Shown here piece by piece: positions 36,301 through 45,328 of a stretch of 64,000 nucleotides of DNA. The stretch is from positions 1 through 64,000 of the forward strand of contig DATIEP010000090.1 of assembly GCA_035455745.1 (NCBI GenBank). Reading direction: 5' to 3'. Below the pieces are notes generated by a model. It saw only the letters and a list, made by a program, of their open reading frames with translations. It had not been told where the DNA came from and ran no database searches. The position numbers and the translations under genes were made by a program. Position 1 is the stretch's first letter. Every line of letters begins with the position of its first letter. The stretch comes from JADGGM01 sp027307005 (lineage in GTDB: Bacteria; Gemmatimonadota; Gemmatimonadetes; Gemmatimonadales; Gemmatimonadaceae).

Positions 36301-37227
36301 TCAACGCAGGATATAGCCGGCGGCGAATCGAACGGTCGTCACATCCGCGGGCTGCGAGTACACCTGCGCCGAGAGGTCGAAGACGCGCGTCACGTGCGCC
36401 GTCACGCCGCCGAATACGACGCCGCGCGTGAGGTTGATCTCGACGCGGGTCGAATCGGTAAAGCCGGCGCCATCGGTGAAGCCGACCTGAAATCGCGGCT
36501 TGAGCCAGTTCACGCCGCCGCCGGCCCAGAACGCCCAACGCCGGTCCCGCGTGGTGAGCGAGAAGGTGCCTTCTCCGCCAATCATATACGGATGAAACGT
36601 GTCCTTCGACGGGTTGGTCCCGAAGCAGGGCGCGTTCGGGTCATCGGTCTGCAGCCCTTTCCTGGGACAGGTGATCGGGCCCTGCACCTGGCCCACGGTG
36701 CCGTGCGCGCGCAGCAGCAGCGTGAGCGATCCGCCGCCCACCGACGACACCCGTTGGGCGCGCGACAGCGCGAAGCTGCCGAGGTGCGGCTTGGCATCGT
36801 ACAACTGGATGGGCGGGACGTAGCTCCCTTCGAAGATGAATCCCGCCGGCAACCCGATCATGATGCGCGGACGGCCGAAGATCGGCGACAGTCGCGTGTT
36901 CTCACCCTTGCTCGTGAAGCAGACGTGGGTCTGCTCGATCTGGTCGTTAGGCGTGGGCATGGGTTCGACCTCGACCGACACGCGGATCGATCCGGGCGCG
37001 AGCGTCATCGGCGCGGCATCGATGCCGAAGGCGATCGGCGCCGAGTAGAACGCGAGCAGCTTCGCTTCGTTGCTGTTCTCGGGCGGCCGGCACTGCGCCG
37101 CCGCCGGAACGGCCGCCATCACGAGGCCAAGAACGGCGGCAGCGCCGCACATGCGCGCTTTCGCCGGGCAAACGAGCCGCACGGGTCCTGGCGATGACAA
37201 CTCGTTCGCTCGCGACGGAACAGGCAT
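36301..37227 (-). CDS. Secreted or outer-membrane protein of unknown function
   Basis: 308 aa from ATG 37227. The signal peptide core is AAVLGLVMAAVPAAAQ, preceded by a long N-terminal region. A GTG at 37182 (VRLVCPAKARM) would give a shorter, better leader. The mature part is rich in alternating polar/hydrophobic strands such as IMIGLPAGFIFEGSYV and the C-terminal AQVYSQPADVTTVRFAAGYILR region, consistent with a small beta-barrel. Cys residues at HVCFTSK, ITCPRK and APCFGT could pair. No family recognised. Confidence 0.65.
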   Translation of the reverse strand: MPVPSRANELSSPGPVRLVCPAKARMCGAAAVLGLVMAAVPAAAQCRPPENSNEAKLLAFYSAPIAFGIDAAPMTLAPGSIRVSVEVEPMPTPNDQIEQTHVCFTSKGENTRLSPIFGRPRIMIGLPAGFIFEGSYVPPIQLYDAKPHLGSFALSRAQRVSSVGGGSLTLLLRAHGTVGQVQGPITCPRKGLQTDDPNAPCFGTNPSKDTFHPYMIGGEGTFSLTTRDRRWAFWAGGGVNWLKPRFQVGFTDGAGFTDSTRVEINLTRGVVFGGVTAHVTRVFDLSAQVYSQPADVTTVRFAAGYILR

Positions 37228-37249
37228 GCGCTCTCCAGAGGTGAAGGAC

Positions 37250-37351
37250 CTACTGCACGGTGACCGAGCCCGACATCATGGCTGGTCCATGAATCTGCCA
37301 GGCGTAGGTGTAGGTTCCAGCCGTCGTGAACGTGCGCGAGCACCATGCAGC
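37250..37351 (-). pseudogene. Remnant of a plastocyanin/cupredoxin C-terminus
   Basis: In this frame the stretch ends FTTAGTYTYAWQIHGPAMMSG and then SVTVQ-stop. This is the pattern of the last strands of a plastocyanin domain, normally YxCxxHxxMxGxIxV. It has Trp-Gln-Ile-His-Gly in place of a clear Cys-His site, and nothing upstream in frame matches a domain because it runs into the LytTR gene. I read it as the tail of a decayed or truncated copper protein. A whole gene of this kind lies at 60.2-60.6 kb. Confidence 0.45.
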
Positions 37352-37377
37352 CGCAACGCGCCACGGACGCGTTCGCC

Positions 37378-38148
37378 TTACAGACTCTGCCGCAGGAATC
37401 GCTGTACTTGCGGGCGGTGACTCCGCCCCGATGTCAGGCGCGTGCCGTCGCCGAGGATCAGCACGAAGTCGCCGCCGAACCACGGTTGGGCTTCAACCAC
37501 GCGGCTCACGTTCACCAGCGTGGACCGGTGGATGCGCAGGAATCCCGTCGCCAGCCGGCGCTCGAGGTTCGTGAGGGTGCCGCGCACGACGTGGACGCGG
37601 CTGCCCAGATGGAGCCGCACGTGGTTGTCCATCGCCTCGACCCAGTCGATGTCCGCAATGTTGAGGAAGACGATGCGGCCGTCGACGCGGATGGCCAGGC
37701 GCTCCGGGTCCGACCCTTCTCCGTTAGGCGGGCCCACCGTGTCGGTGAGCCGGATGCCGGCGTCGTCGCGCTGCACGGGCGCCTGGATCGATTTCACGCG
37801 CGTCAGCGCCGCCTGGAGCTGCTCCGGCTGCACGGGCTTGAGCAGATAGCCGACGGCGAACACGCCGAACGCATCGAGCGCGTACGCGTCGTGCGCGGTC
37901 ACGAAGATCACCGCGGGCATCGACGCCGGTCCGATCTCCCGAACCACATCGAGCCCGCTGAGCTCCGGCATCTGGATGTCCAACAACACCAGCGAGGGTT
38001 CGAGCTCGCGCACCATGTTCACCGCGTCACGGCCGTTGCCGCATTCGCCCGTGATGTGCACGTCGGGGTGCGCCGAGAGCAGCTCGCGGAGGTGCGTCCG
38101 CGCCAGCGGCTCGTCGTCGACGATCAGGGTGTCGAGACGCATCGTCAT
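37378..38148 (-). CDS. LytTR-family response regulator
   Basis: 256 aa. The receiver domain has acidic pocket VDDEP and Asp57 (LLDIQMPELSG). The C-terminal LytTR DNA-binding domain (about 150-256) contains IDWVEAMDNHVRLHLG and FLRIHRSTLVNVSRV. It overlaps the upstream histidine kinase by 4 bp (ATGA), so the two form a pair. LytTR regulators bind imperfect direct repeats. The targets are unknown. Confidence 0.93.
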   Translation of the reverse strand: MTMRLDTLIVDDEPLARTHLRELLSAHPDVHITGECGNGRDAVNMVRELEPSLVLLDIQMPELSGLDVVREIGPASMPAVIFVTAHDAYALDAFGVFAVGYLLKPVQPEQLQAALTRVKSIQAPVQRDDAGIRLTDTVGPPNGEGSDPERLAIRVDGRIVFLNIADIDWVEAMDNHVRLHLGSRVHVVRGTLTNLERRLATGFLRIHRSTLVNVSRVVEAQPWFGGDFVLILGDGTRLTSGRSHRPQVQRFLRQSL

Positions 38149-39467
38149 GCTACAACCTCCAGAATGGCCGGTGATGTGGACTCCGCGGCATCGCGGAACG
38201 GAATTTCGATGTGGACCTCGAAACCGCCTTCGGGTCGTGCGCCTGCCTCGAACCGGTGCGCGTCGCCGTACAGGTGGCGGAGACGCGCCCGCGTATTGCC
38301 TAACCCAACGCCGCCACCCGACGAGCTGGCCGCGCCGTCCCCGCCCCGCCACGCCCGCGCCGCCGCGCCCGCGCCGATGCCATCGTCCGTCACCGTCAGC
38401 AGCACGGTGTCCTCCTCCCGCTCGATCAGCACGCGCACCGACCCGCCCGACGCGCGCGGCGCGATGCCATGATGAATCGAGTTCTCGACCAGCGGCTGGA
38501 GGAGGAAGCTCGGGACTAACGCTCGACGCGCGCGCGGATCGACCGACATCTCGACGCGCAGCCGGTCGGAAAACCGGAACTGCTGGATCTCGACGTACCG
38601 CCGGAGCAGCTCCAGCTCCCGCTCCAGCGACACTTCCTGCTGCGCGGCGCCGCGCAGCGAGAAGCGCAGCAGCTCGCTCAGGCCGGCCACCACGCGCTCG
38701 GCCGCGCGCGCGTCCGAGCGCAGCAGCGCCGTGATCGTGTTGAGCGTGTTGAAGAGAAAGTGCGGGTGCAGCTGCAGCTCGAGGCTCCGCAGCTGCGCGC
38801 GAGCGAGCGCGCTCTCCAGCTGCTCGCCGTGACGCGTCTGCTCGTGATAGCTGCGCAGCAGCCGCGCCTGCCACGCGGTGGCGTACACGGCGACGCACCC
38901 GGACACCGCGAGCAGCAGCACCTTGGCGCATTCGTCTAACGGAGACATCCCGACGCCGACCGCCGCCTCCACGGGACTGGACACGATGCGCGTCCCGCCC
39001 GAGAGCAACAAGCCTAACGCAAGCGCCGTGTACTCGCCCACCGCCAGGGCGGCGGTCGTCGCCGCCAGCCGCGTCGATGAGGTGATGGGCCGCGAGGCGA
39101 GCACGGCGAAGTACGCGAGAAACATGGGCGAGCGGAGGCCAAGCTCCACCCGCCCCGCGAGTGCGTATCCGCCCATGAGCAGCGTGATCCACGTGACGTC
39201 GATCAACGGATTGGCCACCGTGAGCCAGCGCGGCAGCTGCGGACGTCCCCGGAACGCGATCCATTGCCCGACCGTCCAGGCGAGAATCGGCGCCAGCAGC
39301 AGCAGGTTGACCCGATTCACCGCCGCCGGCAGCGACGATGCGTAGAACGCTCCCGTCGCCGCGAGCAGCATGAGCACCACCGCCCGCATGCCGTTGAGCA
39401 GCCGCTCGGCCTCCGAACGGTGTTGGTCGAGCAGCGGCTGAATGCTGGAGTCGTCTTTGGCGGACAT
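38145..39467 (-). CDS. LytS/YehU-type sensor histidine kinase
   Basis: 440 aa from ATG 39467. About six membrane helices occupy residues 25-200. The His_kinase domain has LQLHPHFLFNTLNTI (phospho-His236), and the ATPase part has LQPLVENSIHHG. A Gly/Ser-rich loop separates the last ATPase boxes. It pairs with the LytTR regulator directly downstream. The signal sensed is not evident. Confidence 0.92.
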   Translation of the reverse strand: MSAKDDSSIQPLLDQHRSEAERLLNGMRAVVLMLLAATGAFYASSLPAAVNRVNLLLLAPILAWTVGQWIAFRGRPQLPRWLTVANPLIDVTWITLLMGGYALAGRVELGLRSPMFLAYFAVLASRPITSSTRLAATTAALAVGEYTALALGLLLSGGTRIVSSPVEAAVGVGMSPLDECAKVLLLAVSGCVAVYATAWQARLLRSYHEQTRHGEQLESALARAQLRSLELQLHPHFLFNTLNTITALLRSDARAAERVVAGLSELLRFSLRGAAQQEVSLERELELLRRYVEIQQFRFSDRLRVEMSVDPRARRALVPSFLLQPLVENSIHHGIAPRASGGSVRVLIEREEDTVLLTVTDDGIGAGAAARAWRGGDGAASSSGGGVGLGNTRARLRHLYGDAHRFEAGARPEGGFEVHIEIPFRDAAESTSPAILEVVA

Positions 39468-39617
39468 GCTCTGTTGGGCTACCAATGCCGGGCGAGGTCG
39501 CGATGCACGAAAAGAATCCGGCGTTGGGGTGAATGGTTCGCCGAGTCCGGCGCGCGCGACGCGGCTCGTGCGAATGTACGGTGGCGAGTGGCAGACGACA
39601 CTGTTCGCCACCCTGCG

Positions 39618-42600
39618 CTAATCAGGCTTCGTCAGGCCGGGGTTGTCGGTTGTCCCGCCTTCCAGCAGATCGACGCGGACGGTCGTGCCGCGATGTTGAT
39701 CGCTTACGATTTCGATCTCTCCGCCCCAGCTCTCGACCAACTGCCGGCTGATGGCGAGACCCAGGCCGCTGCCGGACGTGCGGGTCGAAAAGTGGGGCTC
39801 GAAAATACGCGGTAACACCGCCGCGGGGATCCCTTGTCCGTTGTCTGCGACCTGGATCACGACGCGTCCGTCGTTGCGAATGAGGCGCACGAGAACGCGG
39901 GTTGCCGCGGCGAGCCGCGCGTTCTCGAGCACGTTGAGCAGCACTTCGCGCAATTCGTCGGTGCGGGCCTTGGCGAGCACGGGTTCATCGGCGCCGTCGA
40001 GGCGCCATTCCACGGGGCCGCCGCCAGCGCCGCCCATGCGCTCGAGCTCGAGCACGTCGCGGGTGACGGCCGCCACGTCCACGGACTCGGGCGGCTGTCG
40101 CTCGGCCGGCGCGGTGCCGTACCGGCTGAACGCGCGGGCAATTTCGTCGAGGCGGTCGATCTCGGACAGGATGCGGCTGGCGTTCTGGTCGAGGATGCGA
40201 TCGAAGTCGCCGCGCGCGTCGGCGTAGGCGCGCTTGAGGTGCTGGACGCCTAACCGGATGGGCGTCAAGGGGTTCTTGATTTCGTGCGCTACCTGGCGCG
40301 CCATTTCGCCCCAGGCGAGCACGCGCTGGGCGCGGGCGAGGTCGGTGACGTCGTCGAGGGTGAGCACGACGCCGCCGCCGCCCGTTAGGCGTGTGAGACG
40401 CGCCTGGAGCTGCCGGCCGCCCACCCCCAATTCGAACTCCTCCTCGTCCACGCTGCGCGCGTGAAACGCGCGCAGCCGCTCCGCGATCTCGGGCGCTGCT
40501 TGGTCGAGCGTTGCCCCTGCGGGCAACGCTCGCCCGAGCAGCGCCTCGGCGCGGGGATTCGAGAGCAGCACGGCGCCCGGCGCGGTGAACGCGACCACGC
40601 CGCTCGCCACGTTGCGCAGCACCTGCGACGTGCGCCGTTGGGCCGACTCGAGCGCGGCGCGGCTCGCCCCCAGGTCCGCGGCCATGCGGCGGAACGCGCT
40701 GAACACCGGCTCGAACTCTTCCGGCGGCGCGCTGGAGAGCGGCGGCTCGGTTTCCTCGGCCGCAATCGCGAGGGCCGCCGCGCGCAACTGACCGATCGGC
40801 TTGGCCAGCGACCGCGAGGCGACGCGGCTCAACAGCAGCGCCGCGATCGCGCCCAGCACCGTGGCGAACATCACCAGGACGCCGAGGTCGCGGCGGCGCT
40901 GGTCGAGTACTTCTTCGCTGCCGCGGGCCGGCGCGGCGATGACTAACGGAGCCCCGGGCCCGCTCTCCACGGTGAGGTAGCCGAAGAGCGCGCGCGAGCT
41001 GCCGACGCGCATCGGGCGGGCCACGTACACCTCCCGTCCGTCGCGCAGGTCGGCGTACACCTCGGACGGCATGAACCGTCCGGTGGGTGCGAGCGCATCG
41101 AGCATCGGCTCGCTCGCCTCGCGCAGTTGGCCGTCGGTGTAGGTCAGGAGCGGCGTGTCGAGGCGGCCTCCGGCCGTGGCCAACGACTGCGGGTCGGCGC
41201 CGCCCGCATACGAGTGGAGCGTGGCCCGCACGAGGAGCTCGCGCGCCTGCTGATCCTCGAGCTGCAGGCGCTGGTAGCTCCAGAACGCGAAGGCGAGCGC
41301 CGGCAGCACGAAGAACGCGAACAGGCCGACGGTGAGTCGGGCGCGGTAGCTGCGGCGCCACCGCCGCGCGCGGCCGCGCAGCAGCCGCCACAGCGCCCGC
41401 TCGGGGAACACGCTGGCCAGCCACAGCACCGAGAGCAGGATGAGATCGACGAACACGATCAGCGTCCCGCCCTGCACGAGAATCGCCTGCGAGCGGAGAT
41501 CGATCTCGATGTGGGCGCGCATCTCGCCCGAGCCCGTCTCGACGAGGTGGTCGCCGTGGAGCTCGTCGCCCGAGCGATACCATCGCGTGTGTCCCGCCCT
41601 GAGGCCCAACGCGGGATCCGCATCGACGAGTGCGACGGTGTACGGCGGCTGGCCGCGCTCGCGCTCTTCGATGCCGAGCAGCGCGTGAAACGGATCTTCG
41701 GGAATGAGCCGCGTGCGCGGCGCGACGATCACCGCCGTGACCGCGTTGCTCGGATGCGGCACCGCGAGCACCGCGTACATGCCGGGCATGCCTAACACGG
41801 TATGGAGCACCGTCGTGCAGGTGATGCGCGCTTCGTCCACGGCGGCGCGCACGCCGGAGTCCGGCGGCATCACCGGGTCGAGGCGGACGGCGGCCTGCAG
41901 GCTGTCGTCGGCCGTCCAGTTCTGCATGGCCGACGGATATCCGGAGCCCAGGAGGTCCGACTGCATGTAGGCGCGCACGAGGTCGGCCTGGGTGCGGGGT
42001 TCCGGCGCATCGGCGAGCGCGTCGCCGAACCGGCGCAGCGCCGCGGTGACGTCGGTCTGCACCACATCGAGCGACGATACGTCGCGGTTCGCCAACGCGA
42101 TGCGTCCGCGCACGCCGGCGTTCCAGGTGAGCGCCGTTGCGCCTAACGCAGCCACGGCGCCGGCGGCGAGCACCAGCCGCCGGTGCGGCCGCGAGAGCAC
42201 GAGGCATACGACGGCGAAGATCCACACCGCGAGGTACCACCCCGGCCAGACGCCCGGCGATTCGAGCGCACCGGGTGCGAGCAACGCCGCGACCGCCGCG
42301 ACGAGCGGGGCGACCACCGGCGGCACGCCGAAGGTGCGGCCGCGGATGCGGATGGCCCCCCCGGTGCCCGCGATGGCGATGAGCAGCGTCGCCGTGACGA
42401 GAAAGAGTGACACTTCCCACGCCAGCCAGACGGCGCCGCTCACGCCGCCGGGCGGCGGGGCGACGCCGTCCGCGAGGGCGCGCAGCAGCAGGGGGCCGAG
42501 CGCGGCAACCGCGACCAACACGATGAGCCGGGCCCGTCGCGGCACGGCCAGGGCGCGTCCGTGCCGGCGCTGCAGGAGCAGCAAGGCGAGGAGCACCGCT

Positions 42601-43700
42601 GCCGCGGCGATGCCTAACGCGCCGACGGTGCCCGTGAGCGGGCCGCCGAGGGGCGCGTAATACACGGTCGGATCGAACAGCGTGGAGTCGCTGGACAGCG
42701 CGCTGAGCGGCGCCAGCGCCACGGCGATGAGCCACACGCCTAACGGAACGAGGCGCCACCCGAACGTCCGCTCCTCGCGCCACACCGCAGCCAGAAAACA
42801 GAGGAGCGCCAGCGCGAGCGTCACCGTGCCGCTCGTCCGTGCGCCTTCCAGCGCCACCAGCCGCGCCTCTTCGCGTTCCGGCGGCACCGCCCGCGCCGCG
42901 AGCAACGTGTCCTGCGCCGGCGCGAACACGAGCGTGCCCGCGTTCCGTTGGGCATTGCCCGTGTCCATCGCGGCGCGGGCGCGGGCGTCCACCTCCACCA
43001 CGAATCCGTCCAGGCCCACGCGGCTCGCCACGCGATCGGCGAGCGCGGACACCAGACTGTCGCCCGGCGACTCGGCGTGGATGACGGCGCTCGCCACCGC
43101 GCGCGTCTCCCCGCGCGCAGCGGCCGCGTACACCGTCACGTAGAAGGGCGACTGCACGACGCCCACCGGCGCGACCAACGTGTCCGTGGACACGACGTTG
43201 GTCCCCGCCCACGCCGCCGGCCGGCCGCGCCGATAGAGCACCACGCCTAACCCGGGCCGGTGATGGACGTCCTGCCGCAGCGCGGCGAACGCGTCCGCCC
43301 CGCTCGCCGGCGCCCCGAGCGCGTCGATCGCCGTCGCGCGAATCTGGCGCGTCACCGCGTCCAACTCGTGCGACAGCTCGAGCGTGCCGTGCCGCACGAT
43401 CGACATCCGGTACATTGACCAGTCGTCGTCGATCCGTCCCAGCTGCCGCTGCGTGCGGATCGCGAGCGCGCAGAACACCACCGCCGCCGTCACCGCCGCG
43501 TACGCCCAACCGCGCGACCGTCGCGGCAGCCCCAGCGCAATCAGAATCGCCACCCCCGTGGCGGCGACGCTGGCGAACAAGTAGCGTATGCCGGGATTGC
43601 GGAGCCACGACGCGTCCGCGACGAGTGCGACGCCCGCACTGAGCGTCCACACGTGCGCGGCAGCACTCCGGATCGCCGGCCATCGCGTCACCGGCTTCAC
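39618..43700 (-). CDS. Very large NtrY-like membrane sensor histidine kinase
   Basis: About 1360 aa from GTG 43700 (a longer frame reaches 43763 but would overlap the divergent gene). The N-terminal 890 residues hold two extracytoplasmic stretches and about 14 predicted helices. A HAMP-like linker (SRVASRSLAKPIGQLRAA), PAS domain and kinase follow, with phospho-His in QVAHEIKNPLTP and ATPase boxes NVLENARLAA, DNGQGIP and GSGLGLAISRQLVESW. NtrY kinases are normally 700-750 aa, so the N-terminus is roughly doubled. The natural partner would be an NtrX; one lies at 19.2 kb. Confidence 0.88.
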   Translation of the reverse strand: MKPVTRWPAIRSAAAHVWTLSAGVALVADASWLRNPGIRYLFASVAATGVAILIALGLPRRSRGWAYAAVTAAVVFCALAIRTQRQLGRIDDDWSMYRMSIVRHGTLELSHELDAVTRQIRATAIDALGAPASGADAFAALRQDVHHRPGLGVVLYRRGRPAAWAGTNVVSTDTLVAPVGVVQSPFYVTVYAAAARGETRAVASAVIHAESPGDSLVSALADRVASRVGLDGFVVEVDARARAAMDTGNAQRNAGTLVFAPAQDTLLAARAVPPEREEARLVALEGARTSGTVTLALALLCFLAAVWREERTFGWRLVPLGVWLIAVALAPLSALSSDSTLFDPTVYYAPLGGPLTGTVGALGIAAAAVLLALLLLQRRHGRALAVPRRARLIVLVAVAALGPLLLRALADGVAPPPGGVSGAVWLAWEVSLFLVTATLLIAIAGTGGAIRIRGRTFGVPPVVAPLVAAVAALLAPGALESPGVWPGWYLAVWIFAVVCLVLSRPHRRLVLAAGAVAALGATALTWNAGVRGRIALANRDVSSLDVVQTDVTAALRRFGDALADAPEPRTQADLVRAYMQSDLLGSGYPSAMQNWTADDSLQAAVRLDPVMPPDSGVRAAVDEARITCTTVLHTVLGMPGMYAVLAVPHPSNAVTAVIVAPRTRLIPEDPFHALLGIEERERGQPPYTVALVDADPALGLRAGHTRWYRSGDELHGDHLVETGSGEMRAHIEIDLRSQAILVQGGTLIVFVDLILLSVLWLASVFPERALWRLLRGRARRWRRSYRARLTVGLFAFFVLPALAFAFWSYQRLQLEDQQARELLVRATLHSYAGGADPQSLATAGGRLDTPLLTYTDGQLREASEPMLDALAPTGRFMPSEVYADLRDGREVYVARPMRVGSSRALFGYLTVESGPGAPLVIAAPARGSEEVLDQRRRDLGVLVMFATVLGAIAALLLSRVASRSLAKPIGQLRAAALAIAAEETEPPLSSAPPEEFEPVFSAFRRMAADLGASRAALESAQRRTSQVLRNVASGVVAFTAPGAVLLSNPRAEALLGRALPAGATLDQAAPEIAERLRAFHARSVDEEEFELGVGGRQLQARLTRLTGGGGVVLTLDDVTDLARAQRVLAWGEMARQVAHEIKNPLTPIRLGVQHLKRAYADARGDFDRILDQNASRILSEIDRLDEIARAFSRYGTAPAERQPPESVDVAAVTRDVLELERMGGAGGGPVEWRLDGADEPVLAKARTDELREVLLNVLENARLAAATRVLVRLIRNDGRVVIQVADNGQGIPAAVLPRIFEPHFSTRTSGSGLGLAISRQLVESWGGEIEIVSDQHRGTTVRVDLLEGGTTDNPGLTKPD

Positions 43701-43716
43701 TTCACCGCCTTTCGCA

Positions 43717-44457
43717 ATGCCGCTTCCGCCTCCCGCCGCGAGCGCTGCGCCGCGACGACTCAAAGAAATGGGCCCGGCTCAAGTGGCTGCCATCATCGCC
43801 GCCGATCCGCGTCTGATCGTTCCCGTCGGCACGTGCGAGCAGCACGGCCCGCACCTTCCGTTGGGCTGCGCCACCATCATTGCCGAACGATTGGCCGATG
43901 ATCTCTCCGCCGCCACCGGTGTCATTGTCGCACCAACCGTCGAGTACGGGGTGAACGGCAACACCGATGTGGTGTTCCCGGGCAATGCGACGCTGCGGAA
44001 GAAAACGCTGCACCGCATGCTCAACGATCTCTTGGACTCCTGGGAGTCGACAGGGTTCCGGGAATTTATCCTGCTCACGGCGCACGACTACGACGCGCAT
44101 CAAGAAGCGCTCGACACCGTCATCACACGCGCCGCGCGCGTCCGCGTCGTCGACATTTACGCCGTCAACATGAGCGACATCCTCGAAGGACAGACCGAGC
44201 ACCTCCACGGTGGCGAGGCCGACACGTCGCTCCTGCTCTACCTTGCACCCGAATTGGTTCGTATGGACTGGGCACGCGACTTCATTCCCTCCGATTCGAA
44301 GCGTCACCGCCGCGGTAAACTGCGCGTCCCGAAAGGCAGTGCGGGATCCGTCGGCCGGCCGACCCTCGCCACCGCCGAGAAGGGCAAAGCCCTCTACGAG
44401 CGGCTCCGCGAGCGGATCGGGGATCGCATCTTCCTCGTTCCCGCCCCCGACGCCTGA
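43717..44457 (+). CDS. Creatininase-family protein with altered metal site
   Basis: 246 aa from ATG 43717, 16 bp from the divergent sensor start. The family block GTCEQHGPHLPLG keeps Glu41 and His43, but the next metal ligand, usually Asp in LPLGTDTLIAE, is Ala52 in LPLGCATIIAE. The middle has LLTAHDYDAHQEA (His123) in place of the usual NGHGGN, and HGGEADT carries Glu167. Family members are amidohydrolases acting on creatinine, formamides or mycofactocin-type precursors. With one ligand missing, activity or substrate is uncertain. Confidence 0.75.
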   Translation: MPLPPPAASAAPRRLKEMGPAQVAAIIAADPRLIVPVGTCEQHGPHLPLGCATIIAERLADDLSAATGVIVAPTVEYGVNGNTDVVFPGNATLRKKTLHRMLNDLLDSWESTGFREFILLTAHDYDAHQEALDTVITRAARVRVVDIYAVNMSDILEGQTEHLHGGEADTSLLLYLAPELVRMDWARDFIPSDSKRHRRGKLRVPKGSAGSVGRPTLATAEKGKALYERLRERIGDRIFLVPAPDA

Positions 44458-44486
44458 ACCCTCCTTCCGCCTTCGGGGTACCTTGA

Positions 44487-45194
44487 GTGACAATGCGCAC
44501 CCTCGGCTTCTTGTGCATGACCGCGCTCGCCGTGCCGATGCCCTCCGGCGCGGCCGCGCAGGTGTCCGTCATCGACGAAGGCAGCTTCACGATCATGCGA
44601 AACGGCGCCCGGAGCGGCCGAGAAACGTTCACCATTCGGCGAACGGGCCTCGGCGCTGTCGACGCGTACGTGGCCAACGGGTCCACCGACCTCGATGGAC
44701 GCCGTCTCGTTCCCGCCTTGCAAGCCGATGCGGACTTTTCGCCGATCAAGTACCAGCTGGAAGTGCGCAAGGGCGACGACGTGCTCGAGCGACTCAAGGG
44801 AATCGCGGGACGCGATCGTTTCAGCACGCAGGTGCGCACCACGAAGGGCGAATCCACGCGTGAGTTCATCGCGGCGGACAACGCGGTGTTGTTGGACGAC
44901 GACGTGTTTCACCAGTACTACTTCGTCGCGCAGCGTGCGCAGAAGTTGGGCGCCGCGGGTGGAGCGATCCCCATCATCATCCCTCAACGCGCCGAGCAGC
45001 AGATGCTGCACGCAAAGTGGGACGCGGATGAGACGATCACGATCGCGGGCCGGCCGGTAACAGCCCGTCATCTCGTGCTGACCGAGCCCGCGGGTGCGTC
45101 GCAGAACGTCTGGGTCGACGCGGCCGGCCACGTGCTCAAGGTGTCGATCGATTCGCGCGGCCTGGTGATTCAGCGCGACCAACTCCCTCACTAG
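44487..45194 (+). CDS. Secreted protein of unknown function
   Basis: 235 aa. GTG 44487 (MTMRTLG) or ATG 44493 could start it. A signal peptide ends near residue 25 (SGAAAQV). The rest is strand-rich: FTIMRNGARSGRETFTI opens a repeated polar/hydrophobic pattern, and the C-terminus has WVDAAGHVLKVSIDSRGLVIQ. No enzyme motif is seen. It follows the creatininase-family gene by 29 bp and is followed by a hairpin. I do not recognise a family with confidence. Confidence 0.7.
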   Translation: MTMRTLGFLCMTALAVPMPSGAAAQVSVIDEGSFTIMRNGARSGRETFTIRRTGLGAVDAYVANGSTDLDGRRLVPALQADADFSPIKYQLEVRKGDDVLERLKGIAGRDRFSTQVRTTKGESTREFIAADNAVLLDDDVFHQYYFVAQRAQKLGAAGGAIPIIIPQRAEQQMLHAKWDADETITIAGRPVTARHLVLTEPAGASQNVWVDAAGHVLKVSIDSRGLVIQRDQLPH

Positions 45195-45227
45195 ATTTCG
45201 GCGGCACGCACAATCGGCACGACCTGG

Positions 45228-45255
45228 CGAGCGCCCCTGCGAGACAGGGCGCTCG
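45228..45255 (+). terminator. Probable terminator hairpin upstream of tolC-like gene
   Basis: CGAGCGCCC (45228-45236) and GGGCGCTCG (45247-45255) are perfect 9-bp arms with a 10-nt loop, 33 bp after the previous stop. A weak T run follows (TCGTTCG). It would end the upstream transcript before the TolC-like gene. Confidence 0.6.
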
Positions 45256-45328
45256 TCGTTCGCGCATCTGAAACCCGGAAATCCAGCGACCCGTAAGACA
45301 GCCAGACACCGCTCAAAAGGATTCCACG

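Noticed and set aside
39985..43683. A 1232-codon frame on the same strand as the giant sensor
   Set aside because: It is Arg/Ala-rich GC shadow of the sensor gene. It has no domain, while the other frame has kinase motifs.
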